64,000 bases of DNA, from positions 127,921-191,920 of the forward strand of contig NZ_JBQCKK010000006.1 of assembly GCF_051967035.1 (NCBI RefSeq). Direction: 5' to 3'. Shown here piece after piece: positions 43,250 through 51,947 of this stretch (positions within the stretch are counted from its first letter, which is position 1; each line of letters starts with the position of its first letter). The DNA is from Brevibacillus sp051967035. GTDB taxonomy: Bacteria; Bacillota; Bacilli; Brevibacillales; Brevibacillaceae. A program made the position numbers and the translations under genes. The notes beneath the pieces were generated by a model. That model saw only the letters and a program-made list of their open reading frames with translations, made no database searches and was not told the origin of the DNA.

Positions 43250-43810
43250 ATGGAACCAACCAACCGTACAGCGAAATGGAAAACCGAATTGCTCGACTGG
43301 TTCAAATCATTTGTGTTGATTGGCAGTTTGACCGCCTTCATCTACGTGTTCGTCATGGCCCCCTACGTCGTGCAAGGGCGCTCGATGGAAAGCACGCTGC
43401 ATGACCGCGAACGGGTCATCGTCAACAAAGCGATTTACTACCTCAAAGAGCCAAAGCCGGGCGATATCGTGATTATTCATCCGGATGCAAGCGGCGACAA
43501 CTGGATCAAGCGCGTCATCGCTGTCGCGGGAGATACCGTGGAAGCGAAAAACGATCAGGTGTACGTCAACGGTCAGCCTCTCCAGGAAGAGTATTTGACC
43601 CAGAACAAGCTGCAAGCGGCAGCGGCTGGCGTGACCCTGACCGAAGACTTCGGCCCCGTTACCATTCCGGAAGGCTGCATTTTTGTAATGGGAGACAATC
43701 GCAACAACAGTATGGACAGCCGGGTTATCGGGCCTGTCAAGCTCGATCATGTGGTCGGTCGAGCAGAAGCGGTCTACTGGCCGCTGACACAGATCCGCGT
43801 GCCGCACTAA
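43250..43810 (+). CDS. lepB: Signal peptidase I
   Basis: A 186-residue type I signal peptidase with one N-terminal helix (about 22-42). The catalytic serine lies in GRSMESTL and the lysine in WIKRVIAVAGD; the GDNRNNSMDSR box is complete. It removes signal peptides from exported proteins outside the membrane. AGGAG lies before the ATG. It stands alone with a terminator, as Sip-type genes often do. Confidence 0.96.
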   Translation: MEPTNRTAKWKTELLDWFKSFVLIGSLTAFIYVFVMAPYVVQGRSMESTLHDRERVIVNKAIYYLKEPKPGDIVIIHPDASGDNWIKRVIAVAGDTVEAKNDQVYVNGQPLQEEYLTQNKLQAAAAGVTLTEDFGPVTIPEGCIFVMGDNRNNSMDSRVIGPVKLDHVVGRAEAVYWPLTQIRVPH

Positions 43811-43848
43811 CCGTTTGCTGCATCGTCTTTGCAGCCGCAAGCCGCATA

Positions 43849-43887
43849 AGAGAAAGCCGCTCTGCACGCGAGCGGCTTTCTCTTTTC
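43849..43887. terminator. Bidirectional terminator
   Basis: A perfect 13-bp stem AGAGAAAGCCGCT/AGCGGCTTTCTCT between convergent lepB and the VanY-like gene. Confidence 0.9.
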
Positions 43888-43892
43888 CTCTT

Positions 43893-44732
43893 TTATTTTT
43901 GCGCGGTGGCGTTCTGGGACAAGTAATCCTCCAGCGTAAGACCTGCCGCCATGATCTCCTGCGCCATTTCTTTTCCCACGTAGCGCAAATGCCATGGCTC
44001 GTAGGCGTAGCCAGTCGTGTCTTCCTTGCCTTTCAAATAGCGAATGACGAAGCCGTACTCCGCACAATGCTCCGCCAGCCATTTTCCTTCCGGCATTTCG
44101 CCAAACGACTCCTCCAGCCTTGTTTTCGCATCCGCCCCCGACACGTCCATGGCCAATCCGGTCTGATGCTCGCTTTTTCCCGGGACGGCGCTGTACGCAG
44201 CAGCATGCTCCGCGCCCTGGGTTTGCACATACGTTTCATACAATGATTTTTGCGTCTTGTACGAGCGATAGCCGGAAACGGCATACAGTTCGATGCCGTC
44301 CTTTCCCGCGGCTGCAAACAAGGCTTCCAGCGCTTGTGCCGCCTCTTGGCGCATCAGCCGTTTTTCTACTTTTTCATCAAACGAAAACGGCACGTTCGGC
44401 TCCACCAAGTCAGGCGGGATGTAGTCAGCTGGCAGCGCCCGCTTCTTGTTCACGACAACGGCGAGATCGGTCGGGTTCGTCACCGTCGGGACTCCATTGA
44501 CGTCCTGGATCGTTTCGGCCAGCGATGCCTGCCTCAGGCGAGGCGATCCTCCTTGCGTTGGCTCTGTTGCCTGCGTTTTCGTCCCGTCTGTCGCTGTTGC
44601 CGGATTTTCCGTCGGCTGGGACTGCTGGTTAGAAGCCAGCAACCCTTCCAGCGAGGGGGCTTCGCATCCACTGAGCAGGGCGATGGATAGTGCGGCGACG
44701 ATCGCAAGACAATTGGTGCGATTCTGATTCAT
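43893..44732 (-). CDS. VanY/M15 family D-Ala-D-Ala carboxypeptidase lipoprotein
   Basis: A 279-residue lipoprotein with signal peptide and lipobox LLSGC, a Gln/Thr/Pro-rich spacer, and an M15B peptidase domain. Zinc ligands are visible in SEHQTGLAMDV and EPWHLRY; SGYRSYKTQ is the usual substrate loop. It trims the terminal D-Ala of peptidoglycan stem peptides at the outer membrane face. The ATG at 44732 follows AGGAGGA; ten upstream in-frame codons are not likely used. Confidence 0.93.
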   Translation of the reverse strand: MNQNRTNCLAIVAALSIALLSGCEAPSLEGLLASNQQSQPTENPATATDGTKTQATEPTQGGSPRLRQASLAETIQDVNGVPTVTNPTDLAVVVNKKRALPADYIPPDLVEPNVPFSFDEKVEKRLMRQEAAQALEALFAAAGKDGIELYAVSGYRSYKTQKSLYETYVQTQGAEHAAAYSAVPGKSEHQTGLAMDVSGADAKTRLEESFGEMPEGKWLAEHCAEYGFVIRYLKGKEDTTGYAYEPWHLRYVGKEMAQEIMAAGLTLEDYLSQNATAQK

Positions 44733-44845
44733 GATGATCCTCCTGGTTCCATACAGACACATACGTTCTGCTTTACCTTACCATGGAGTGAGACGAAAAA
44801 AAAGGACGGATGGTCACGCTTTTGTTTTGCTTGTGCTTGCTTCTT

Positions 44846-46873
44846 TTACTTCTTCAGCTCGATGACCCGTTTGCTTTCATCCCACGCGACGGTATACCCG
44901 AGCTTTTCCGCTACTTTTTTCACAGGGAGGTAAGCCACTCCGCGCACGGTGACCGCATCCGTCCGGAAATCCGCGCTGCTTGTGCCCAAACCGAGCATGA
45001 GCTTCTCCGCCTGCACATAGGCCATGCCGTTTACGACCAGCTTTTGTTCCGCCCATAGCGGATACGTCTGCCCGTTTACGGCAAGGGCAAAAGGCGCGGT
45101 CGGCTCATACGGCACATCCACAGGCTCGGCAGCCGTGTAGGCGATCGCGTCGACGCCAAGCACCGTGCCTTCCCTTGTATTGTCTGCTCCTCCGTACATC
45201 TTGCCCGTTTCAAAATCGTAGACGATCGCCTGAACGTTGCCGATCTCCGCAGGCCGCTCGGCAAACACATGGCCTTTTGCCATCAGTTGCAGGAGGACGT
45301 CCTGATCAATGCCCGCCTCCCAGGAGACATAGGGATAGCCGCTGGAAAAAATGCGGGGAGCGCGGATGGCGTCCTCGATGTTCATGCCGTGGTCGATCAC
45401 GTTGAGAATGGTTTGCGATACAGATGCGATGATCGTCGAGCCGCCTGGCGAGCCGACGGCCAAAAACGGCTGCCCGTCTTTGAGGACAATCGTCGGCGAC
45501 ATGCTGGAGCGGGGGCGCTTGCCAGGCTCCACCTGATTGACCCCGCCCGGCACCGCGTCAAAATCCGTCAGCTCGTTGTTGAGCATAAAGCCGTAGCCCG
45601 GCACCATCACGCCGCTTCCAAAGACGTCCTCAATCGTGGTCGTGTAGGAGACGAGATTGCCCCATTTGTCCATGACGGCAAAGTGGGTCGTCTGCTTGAC
45701 CGGCGAACTGTCGATCAGTTGGATCGCTACTTCGGGCTTTTGCCGGGGGTCGTACTTCCACGGATCGCCAGCCGTTACGTTCGCATTGGCCCGGTTGTCG
45801 TCGATCAGCTTGCGCCGTTCCTTTATGTAATCGTCGTGAAGCAGTCCTTGCTTGGGCACCGGATAGACGTCCTCGTCGGCCATGTACGCCGCCCGGTCGG
45901 CGTAGGCGAGGCGGTTGGCCTCGATCAAATGGTGCAAATACGCGGCAGAGCCAAACCCGTCCTTCCGATTGTCGTAGCCTTCCATCAGCTTCAAAATCTG
46001 GATCATGGTCAAACCGCCCGAACTGGGAGGCGCCATGGAAACCACTTCATAGCCGCGAAACATTCCGCGCACCGGCTCCCGTTCCTTGACCTGGTAAGCT
46101 TTGAGATCGTCCAGCGTCATTTTGCCGCCGGTGCGCTGTACCTCCTGGACGAGTGCGCGGCCGATCTCTCCTTCGTAAAAAACATCCGGTCCCTGGTCGC
46201 GGATCAGCTTCAGCGTTTTGGCCAAATCGGGCTGGACGAGGATGTCCCCTTCCTCCAGCGGACGGCCATTCGGCAAGAAAACGCGCGCCGCCGTTTGGTG
46301 CTTTTCCAGCTTGCTGCGCGACTGGGCGATATAGTCTGCCGTCACCCAGTTGACGCGAACGCCTTTCTCGGCCAGCTCGATCGCTGGCGCAAGCACGTCT
46401 GCCAGCTTCCATGTCCCGTACATCTCCAGCGCCTTCGCCACGCCCAGCAACGTTCCCGGCACGCCTACTGCCTGACCGCTGGTGTGCCGCTGTTCAAAAG
46501 GAATCGGCTGCCCGTCCGCCTGCAAAAACATGTCGGCTGTGACATTTGCCGGGGCTGCTTCCCGGCTGTCGATCACCGTGATTTTGTTCTGGTCCTTCAC
46601 ATAGATCATCATAAAGCCTCCGCCGCCGATTCCCGACATGTACGGCTCTGCCACATTGAGAGCCAGCTGGATTCCGGCGGCGGCGTCCACGGCATTTCCC
46701 CCCTTGGCCAAAATGTCCCGTCCGACCTGTGCGGCCGCAGGATGGGAGACGGCCACAATGCCTTTCGTGGCGCCAACTACGTCTTCCGGAACACCTGGGA
46801 CCTTTGCCCATGCCATTTGGGTTAGCCAAAAAACGGAAACGAACGCGAGGGCTACCATCCTCTTTTTTTTCAT
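44846..46873 (-). CDS. ggt: Gamma-glutamyltranspeptidase with C-terminal copper-amine-oxidase-N-like domain
   Basis: A secreted 675-residue Ntn-hydrolase with signal peptide MKKKRMVALAF...AWA. The large subunit includes EPYMSGIGGGGFMM. The self-cleavage and catalytic threonine lies in KQTTHFAVMD near residue 400, and the small subunit contains RPRSSMSPT and GSPGGSTII. Normal GGT ends near residue 590. Here about 80 more residues form a stalk-like domain (VNGQTYPLW ... GVAYLPVKKVAEKLGYTV), resembling copper amine oxidase N-domain repeats found on many Paenibacillaceae surface proteins. It may tether the enzyme to the wall (inference). Confidence 0.93.
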   Translation of the reverse strand: MKKKRMVALAFVSVFWLTQMAWAKVPGVPEDVVGATKGIVAVSHPAAAQVGRDILAKGGNAVDAAAGIQLALNVAEPYMSGIGGGGFMMIYVKDQNKITVIDSREAAPANVTADMFLQADGQPIPFEQRHTSGQAVGVPGTLLGVAKALEMYGTWKLADVLAPAIELAEKGVRVNWVTADYIAQSRSKLEKHQTAARVFLPNGRPLEEGDILVQPDLAKTLKLIRDQGPDVFYEGEIGRALVQEVQRTGGKMTLDDLKAYQVKEREPVRGMFRGYEVVSMAPPSSGGLTMIQILKLMEGYDNRKDGFGSAAYLHHLIEANRLAYADRAAYMADEDVYPVPKQGLLHDDYIKERRKLIDDNRANANVTAGDPWKYDPRQKPEVAIQLIDSSPVKQTTHFAVMDKWGNLVSYTTTIEDVFGSGVMVPGYGFMLNNELTDFDAVPGGVNQVEPGKRPRSSMSPTIVLKDGQPFLAVGSPGGSTIIASVSQTILNVIDHGMNIEDAIRAPRIFSSGYPYVSWEAGIDQDVLLQLMAKGHVFAERPAEIGNVQAIVYDFETGKMYGGADNTREGTVLGVDAIAYTAAEPVDVPYEPTAPFALAVNGQTYPLWAEQKLVVNGMAYVQAEKLMLGLGTSSADFRTDAVTVRGVAYLPVKKVAEKLGYTVAWDESKRVIELKK

Positions 46874-46960
46874 ACGATCCCCCCTGGCTTTTTCTTCCGA
46901 TCCTTATTATTATAATTTTCAGCATTTTTACAGGTCAACCCATCATCTCGCCGCCAGACG

Positions 46961-47010
46961 AAAAAACACTCCCCCGAAGCGAGGCCAGGCGCCCCGCCGG
47001 AAGAGTGTCT
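46961..47010 (-). terminator. Intrinsic terminator of the coiled-coil/NAGPA operon
   Basis: ACACTC/GAGTGT plus a G/C-rich inner stem, followed by six T on the minus strand, about 25 nt after the stop at 47037. Confidence 0.8.
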
Positions 47011-47036
47011 CCATTCTCCACATTCGATTTGCCTGC

Positions 47037-48116
47037 TTACGGCAGGATGACCAGATTGCTGACAACCGGCCTTTCCTTACCGCCCGACGGCTTGTTCAAG
47101 AGCTTGCCGTTGTAGTAAAACGCGCTGGAGCCGCCGCCATCGAGATTGTACGCATCAACGACGTGGAATTCCTGCAGCTTGCGTTGGGCTTCCTCCAAGG
47201 TAACGCCCTTGCTCCAGCCTTCCCTTCTGCCGTCGATGACGATCACAAGCAAGTCGCCGTTGTCAAAATGACCGATGAGCGTGCGCGGCTGGCGAGCGTT
47301 GGCCCAGTCGCGGGGAATCGGCAGGCGCTTCCCGTCCTGCAGCAGTCTGGGCAAAAAGCTCGCCCCCTGCAAAATGCCCTGCTGGGTAATTTGCGCCTGG
47401 GTGGTAATCGTGGCTCCCACCAGGTGGCCTTTGTTGTTGAACCCGACGAAGCTCAACTTCGAATTGTTGGAAAACGTGCGAATCTTGCCGTCAACCACAG
47501 TAATGCCCAGCGGCGTCAGATTGCCCTTGCTGTCGCTCATGAAGCCTCCGGCGTTGATGGCCAGGACAGCACCGGTTCGTTTTCCGGCGTGGCTCGTCGT
47601 CTCGCCTTTGCTTTTGACCGAGTCGTTTGCCAGCACCATTTTCAGCGCGCTCGGGTCTTTCAGCCGAACCTTCGCCATGTATCCGCGATAGCCCGCCTCC
47701 TGCAGCGAGTACACTTTGACGATGGATTGGTTCCCGAAGGACTGCCCGATCGGCTCGCCGAGCATGTTGGACAAGATCGTGTCCAGCACATCGGCCGACT
47801 TTTGCGTCTGCGAGCGGCTCGTCACCAGCAGGTTGTCGATGTGCTTGTTTTGCTCTTCGTACTCTTTTTGCTCCTTCTTGGCGCGGTCGCGGAGGTCCGC
47901 TACCACCGCTTCTACCTCGCGCAGTGTTTTCTTCGTGTCGTCCACCTGCTGTCCCAGCTCGTCCGCCCGTTGTTTCGACTGCTCGGAAGCGAGCTTCAGG
48001 CCTTCTGCCTGCAGCTTGTCGGCGGGATTGGTCAGGGTGAGGGCAAGCAAAAAGCCGAGCGCTGGCGCCAGCAGGAACAGGAAGAAGCGATTGACTTTAC
48101 CAAGCACGGGCTGCAT
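47037..48116 (-). CDS. Phosphodiester glycosidase (NAGPA) family protein with membrane anchor and coiled coil
   Basis: 359 residues: a membrane helix (about 10-30), a coiled coil (35-100), and a C-terminal NAGPA domain (about 120-359) with LAINAGGFM, VIDGRREGWSKGVTL and NLDGGGSSAFYY, the family signatures. Such domains hydrolyse phosphodiester-linked sugars, or act in exopolysaccharide and wall metabolism. Its start lies inside the upstream coiled-coil gene (20-nt overlap), so the two are coupled and may form a complex through their coiled coils. Confidence 0.9.
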   Translation of the reverse strand: MQPVLGKVNRFFLFLLAPALGFLLALTLTNPADKLQAEGLKLASEQSKQRADELGQQVDDTKKTLREVEAVVADLRDRAKKEQKEYEEQNKHIDNLLVTSRSQTQKSADVLDTILSNMLGEPIGQSFGNQSIVKVYSLQEAGYRGYMAKVRLKDPSALKMVLANDSVKSKGETTSHAGKRTGAVLAINAGGFMSDSKGNLTPLGITVVDGKIRTFSNNSKLSFVGFNNKGHLVGATITTQAQITQQGILQGASFLPRLLQDGKRLPIPRDWANARQPRTLIGHFDNGDLLVIVIDGRREGWSKGVTLEEAQRKLQEFHVVDAYNLDGGGSSAFYYNGKLLNKPSGGKERPVVSNLVILP

Positions 48117-48603
48117 CCTCCAGTTTTTTCAGCGACGCCTTCAAATCCGCCAGCTGCTTGTTCAACTGGTCAATCCGATCCTGGAGAGCTTCCTTGGTTT
48201 TGTTGGTCCCGCCGATCGTCTCCCCGGTCAATTGCAGGTCTTCTTCCAGACTGCCAAGACCCGCCTGTACGCCCTTCATCTCTTCCTGCACCATAGCCAG
48301 CTGTTCGCTTAACGCTTTCATCTGCTTTTGATTGTCTTCCTGTATCTGATCGATTCGCAGGTTCACCAGTTGCTGCTGCTTGTCCAGCGTATGGGTAGCA
48401 TAGGCGTACCCCGCATAAGCGAGTCCTACCCAAACCAGTACAGCCAGTACGATTGGCAATAGAGGCCGCTTGCCTTCTGTTTGGGAGGGAAGCAACGCCT
48501 GAAACAGGCTGCCTCGTTTGCGTCTGTTCACCTGCTTCCCGTTTGCCGGGAGCGGCAGAGTCGTAGACGAAGTCGATGACGCACCCATGTATTTGTCGTT
48601 CAT
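48097..48603 (-). CDS. Coiled-coil membrane protein (168 residues)
   Basis: A cytosolic basic N-terminus (about 1-45), one membrane helix (46-67, PIVLAVLVWVGLAYAGYAYA) and an outside coiled coil (70-168) with regular Leu/Gln heptads. No family name is claimed. It overlaps the downstream NAGPA gene by 20 nt and shares its anchor-plus-coil layout, which suggests a hetero-oligomer. An extended -10 promoter lies 45 nt upstream. Confidence 0.85.
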   Translation of the reverse strand: MNDKYMGASSTSSTTLPLPANGKQVNRRKRGSLFQALLPSQTEGKRPLLPIVLAVLVWVGLAYAGYAYATHTLDKQQQLVNLRIDQIQEDNQKQMKALSEQLAMVQEEMKGVQAGLGSLEEDLQLTGETIGGTNKTKEALQDRIDQLNKQLADLKASLKKLEDAARAW

Positions 48604-48647
48604 CGGCCCCCTCCTCCTTTCTGTGACATTTGATCGAATGAGGTTTT

Positions 48648-48656
48648 ATTATAGCA
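48648..48656 (-). promoter_or_regulatory. Extended -10 promoter of the coiled-coil operon
   Basis: TGCTATAAT on the minus strand; the -35 region (TTGCGG with a 15-nt spacer) is poor, so the extended -10 probably carries recognition. Confidence 0.6.
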
Positions 48657-48706
48657 TAGTTTCGTTTTCCGCAAGCCTTTTGCAAGAAGAGGGGAAATTT
48701 TGGCCC

Positions 48707-48749
48707 AAAAAAGAAGATACCGTCGCTTCATGCCCGTGACGGTATCTTC
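48707..48749 (-). terminator. Intrinsic terminator of the RDD gene
   Basis: A perfect 12-bp stem GAAGATACCGTC/GACGGTATCTTC followed by six T on the minus strand. Confidence 0.9.
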
Positions 48750-48753
48750 CCGG

Positions 48754-49578
48754 CTAGTTCTCCAGGCTCCACTCGCTTTGCAGCGTGCGATACAGTCGCT
48801 CTAAAAACAGCATCGGCTCTTCCTGAGGAGACTCTTCCTCCGCGTATGCCAGTTTTTTTTGCAACAGGCGGGCGATGTCTTTCGCCAGCTCCTGCTTTCT
48901 CTCTTCCGCCAAGGAGTCCTGGCGCGCGATAAAGGTCGCAAGCAGCAGCCAATCCTCGCGGGTCAGGGCCTGCTTTTGCTGCTCGCGCAGTACGAGCGGC
49001 TCCGCGAGCGCCGCCATGCCTACCTGTTTTCTCCGCTTTCTTTTCCGGAACCGCCCTGTGCGCTCCCCGCCTTCGACTACGACGATGGTCCCTGCAACGA
49101 GATCGCCGATGCGTTTGTCGCGAGGATGGAAAAAAGAGACGAGCGCACCCAAAAAATAGCCGGACGGGAGCAGATCCACGATGCGAAACAGATTGCGGAT
49201 CGTGGAGGACAAAAACGTCGCAGGCTGGCCGTTATCGCGGATGACGCGAATCCCCATCCACCTTTTTCCGATTGTCTGTCCCGACCAGAACGCCTCGAAG
49301 AGCAAAAAGTAGCCGAAGTGGAGGAGGAAGATCAGGAGGACGGCCAGCGCGATGGCATAGTTGTCTTTCTCCAGGAAAAAATAATCATTTCTTCCAAGGA
49401 TCACTATGCTGATCGCCACAAATACAGTAAGATTAACCAGGAACAAAATGATGCTGTCAATCAGCTGAGCAGCGGCCCGACTGCCCAGTCCCGCTGTCTG
49501 AAACCGCAGCATCACATGCTCGGGTGTGACGACAGACGCTTCGCGACCTGTCTGTTTCACGGATGGATTTTCCTTCAT
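48754..49578 (-). CDS. RDD family membrane protein
   Basis: 274 residues with the RDD-type start LGSRAAAQLIDSIILFLV, two to three helices (about 38-62, 75-97, 130-150), and GKRWMGIRVIRDNG. The Lys/Arg-rich stretch RFRKRKRRKQ separates an acidic helical C-terminal region. RDD proteins have been linked to ion transport, but the role here is more likely tied to the neighbouring SpoIIM/MoxR/DUF58 genes, with which RDD genes are often grouped. It is divergent from spoIIM, 51 nt apart. Confidence 0.88.
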   Translation of the reverse strand: MKENPSVKQTGREASVVTPEHVMLRFQTAGLGSRAAAQLIDSIILFLVNLTVFVAISIVILGRNDYFFLEKDNYAIALAVLLIFLLHFGYFLLFEAFWSGQTIGKRWMGIRVIRDNGQPATFLSSTIRNLFRIVDLLPSGYFLGALVSFFHPRDKRIGDLVAGTIVVVEGGERTGRFRKRKRRKQVGMAALAEPLVLREQQKQALTREDWLLLATFIARQDSLAEERKQELAKDIARLLQKKLAYAEEESPQEEPMLFLERLYRTLQSEWSLEN

Positions 49579-49611
49579 GTCGGTTCGCTTCTCCCTCTCG
49601 CAACTCTCGTA

Positions 49612-49628
49612 GATAAGGAGGCCTTATC
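49612..49628 (+). promoter_or_regulatory. Hairpin that buries the ribosome-binding site of the SpoIIM-like gene
   Basis: GATAAGG-AGG-CCTTATC has perfect 7-bp arms and a 3-nt loop, and the ribosome site AAGGAGG is inside it, 8 nt before the ATG at 49630. It could limit translation or be a protein-binding palindrome. Confidence 0.6.
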
Positions 49629-49629
49629 C

Positions 49630-50610
49630 ATGGATATCACTTCCTTTTGGCACAAGCATAAAGCCTCTTGGGCCGAACTGGAACAACTGGTCGAACGGTT
49701 CACCCGGCAAGAGCGGCACATCACCGCCGCAGACATCGACCGTCTGACCCACTTGTATAAAAAAGCGTCCGCCCAGCTGGCGCTGGTCCGCTCGTATCAC
49801 CCGACGGACGAAATCACCCTCTACCTCAACCAGCTCGTCTCCCGCGCCCACAACCTGACGTACAAGCAGCAGTCGGGAAGCTGGCAGCAGCTGCGGCATT
49901 TTTTCGGGGTCCGACTGATCGGGCTGATCCATACGCGCATCGGATTTGTCGGCATGGCGGCCCTGCTCTTCGTCATGGGCGGCGTATCCGGCTTTGCGGC
50001 GGTGCTGACTGATCCGCTCAACCTGTACTACGTGCTGCCCCAGGGCATGGCCGAACAGATCGATCCGACGAGACTCGGGGAAGGACACGCTGCCCTCAAC
50101 AGTCCCGTCCTCTCCACGATGATTATGACCAACAACATGAAGGTGGCCATTCTCGCTTTTGTGAGCGGGATTACATTCGGGCTCGTGCCGATCTACCTCC
50201 TGTTGGTCAACGGACTGCTCGTCGGAGCCTTGGCCGCCGTCTACTACCAGGCAGACAGCAGCTACGCGTTTTGGGCGTACATCCTCCCGCACGGCGTCAT
50301 CGAGCTGACCGCGATCTTCATTGCCGGAGGGGCCGGCTTGCACATGGGCTACCGTCTGCTCGTGCCTGGGCGCTACGCCCGCCACTATGCATGTTTGGAG
50401 GCGGCAAAAGAATCGGCCCAGCTGCTGCTTGCGACCCTGCCGCTGTTGTTCGTGGCGGGAGTCATCGAAGGGTATATCACCCCTTCGTCGCTCTCCCTGG
50501 AAACGAAGTACCTCGTGGCGGCGGCCACCTTGCTGCTGTTGTGCCTGTGGTATGTGATCGGGCGAAGAAGCCAGGCTCACAATGCCTCTCTCGCCTTTAT
50601 TTCCAAATAA
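49630..50610 (+). CDS. Stage II sporulation protein M-like membrane protein
   Basis: 326 residues of the SpoIIM family: a helical cytosolic N-terminus (1-95) followed by about six helices. The conserved TNNMKVAILAFVSGITFG and LPHGVIELTAIFIAGGAGL are present. Classic SpoIIM (about 215 residues) is part of the peptidoglycan-degrading engulfment complex; longer relatives like this one accompany MoxR-DUF58-RDD clusters and are not proven sporulation proteins. Its 3' end overlaps the convergent DUF58 gene by 34 nt. Confidence 0.9.
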   Translation: MDITSFWHKHKASWAELEQLVERFTRQERHITAADIDRLTHLYKKASAQLALVRSYHPTDEITLYLNQLVSRAHNLTYKQQSGSWQQLRHFFGVRLIGLIHTRIGFVGMAALLFVMGGVSGFAAVLTDPLNLYYVLPQGMAEQIDPTRLGEGHAALNSPVLSTMIMTNNMKVAILAFVSGITFGLVPIYLLLVNGLLVGALAAVYYQADSSYAFWAYILPHGVIELTAIFIAGGAGLHMGYRLLVPGRYARHYACLEAAKESAQLLLATLPLLFVAGVIEGYITPSSLSLETKYLVAAATLLLLCLWYVIGRRSQAHNASLAFISK

Positions 50611-51947
50611 GCATGGATTACTGTCAGCGTTAACTGATCGGCCGGCACATCGAGCACCTGGATGCCCGCGCCGGTCATTTTTTGTTGAAACGCCTTGCGG
50701 TCGAGCTGAAAGCGCTGCGCCACCGCTTTGATGTAGGCCAGGCGGCTGTTTTCAACCGGAACCCGCGTCCATTCGTGCAGCAGCGGGTCCGCCTGCGAGA
50801 GCAGCACAAACAGGTGCGAGCGGCGCATTTTCCCCAAATAGCTGGCGAGCAAGTCGTCCACCAGGTAATTTTCCATGTCCGAAAACAGCACGATCAGGCT
50901 GCGCCGTTTTTGCTGGCGGTGCAAAAATTCCAGCGCCTTCGCCGGGTCGGCCTCCACGAAGTCATGGGACAAATCGTAGGCAGCTTCCAAAATCGCATGC
51001 AAATGCCCCATGCCGCGCCCAGGCGGTATGTACGTCTTGATCGCGTGGGAATAGGCCAAAAACGCCACCTGATCGCCCTGGCGCAAGGCGACAGCGGCCA
51101 GCGTGAGCGCAGACTCCAGCGCCTGATCGAGCCTGCTCTGGTTGTTCAGCTCCACGCCCATCAGCCTGCCGCAGTCGACGAGAATCGTAATCACTTTGCC
51201 ATGCTCGGGCCGATACTGGTTCGTCATCAGCCGCCGGGAGCGGGCTGACGCCGACCAGTTGATCGTGCGCGGATCATCGTCCGGGACGTACTCGCGGATC
51301 GCGTGGAACTCGGAGCCAGCCTTGGCCCGGCGCAAGATTTTTTTGCCGTCGACGATCAGGCTCTCCTGCAACGAGTTCAAATAGCCGCGAACCTGCGACA
51401 AGTCGGGATACATTTTGATCGTCTGCGGACAGGGAAAGCGGCTCTGGCGGTACCACAGGCCGACGGTGCCGCTCCAGCGCAAATACAGCCACGCAAATGA
51501 ATAGTGTCCCCGCTCGGTTCCGCGCGTCTGGTAGACGATGCGCGACTGGCCGCTTTCCATCCTGCCCGCGATCGGCCCTGCCTCCGCGAAAGACTGCGGC
51601 AAATCGTCCAGGAGCACGTAGGAAACCGTCTGGCCGCTTCTGTTCGTCATTTCTACCTCGACCCAAAACGGCTGGCCGATGTCGCTCTGCTCGGGAAGCA
51701 CGCGGCGCAGCTCCAGGTCTTTGCGCTTGGGCAGCGTCAGCCAGTCAAGCACGCTCGCCACGAAGACGAGGCCGTTGTACAGCCAGAAAGCCCCGTACCC
51801 GGTGCCCATGAAAAAGCCGATGACAGCGATAGGGATGCCGAGCAAAAGCAGAACGAGCAGCCGCTTCGTCGGCACCACGAAGCGATCTGCCAAAACATCA
51901 GCGAGGAACCGGAATAGCGGCCAACGTCTCTTCGATGATGTGGTCAC
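50577..51947 (-). CDS. DUF58 domain-containing protein
   Basis: 456 residues: two N-terminal helices (about 30-70), a beta-rich part, and a von Willebrand A-like DUF58 domain with the signature GSEFHAIREYVPDDDPRTIN and a metal-site-like ILVDCGRLMG, which lacks the usual DxSxS. It starts at GTG 51947 with GGAGGGG 7 nt upstream, so it truly overlaps moxR by 50 nt. DUF58 proteins work with MoxR ATPases, probably as the vWA partner. The 3' end overlaps the convergent SpoIIM gene. Confidence 0.92.
   Translation of the reverse strand: MTTSSKRRWPLFRFLADVLADRFVVPTKRLLVLLLLGIPIAVIGFFMGTGYGAFWLYNGLVFVASVLDWLTLPKRKDLELRRVLPEQSDIGQPFWVEVEMTNRSGQTVSYVLLDDLPQSFAEAGPIAGRMESGQSRIVYQTRGTERGHYSFAWLYLRWSGTVGLWYRQSRFPCPQTIKMYPDLSQVRGYLNSLQESLIVDGKKILRRAKAGSEFHAIREYVPDDDPRTINWSASARSRRLMTNQYRPEHGKVITILVDCGRLMGVELNNQSRLDQALESALTLAAVALRQGDQVAFLAYSHAIKTYIPPGRGMGHLHAILEAAYDLSHDFVEADPAKALEFLHRQQKRRSLIVLFSDMENYLVDDLLASYLGKMRRSHLFVLLSQADPLLHEWTRVPVENSRLAYIKAVAQRFQLDRKAFQQKMTGAGIQVLDVPADQLTLTVIHAYLEIKAREAL

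Noticed and set aside
45269..48296. Plus-strand frames of 518 and 552 codons opposite ggt and the NAGPA gene
   Set aside because: Complete overlap with strongly supported genes on the other strand; no ribosome site.
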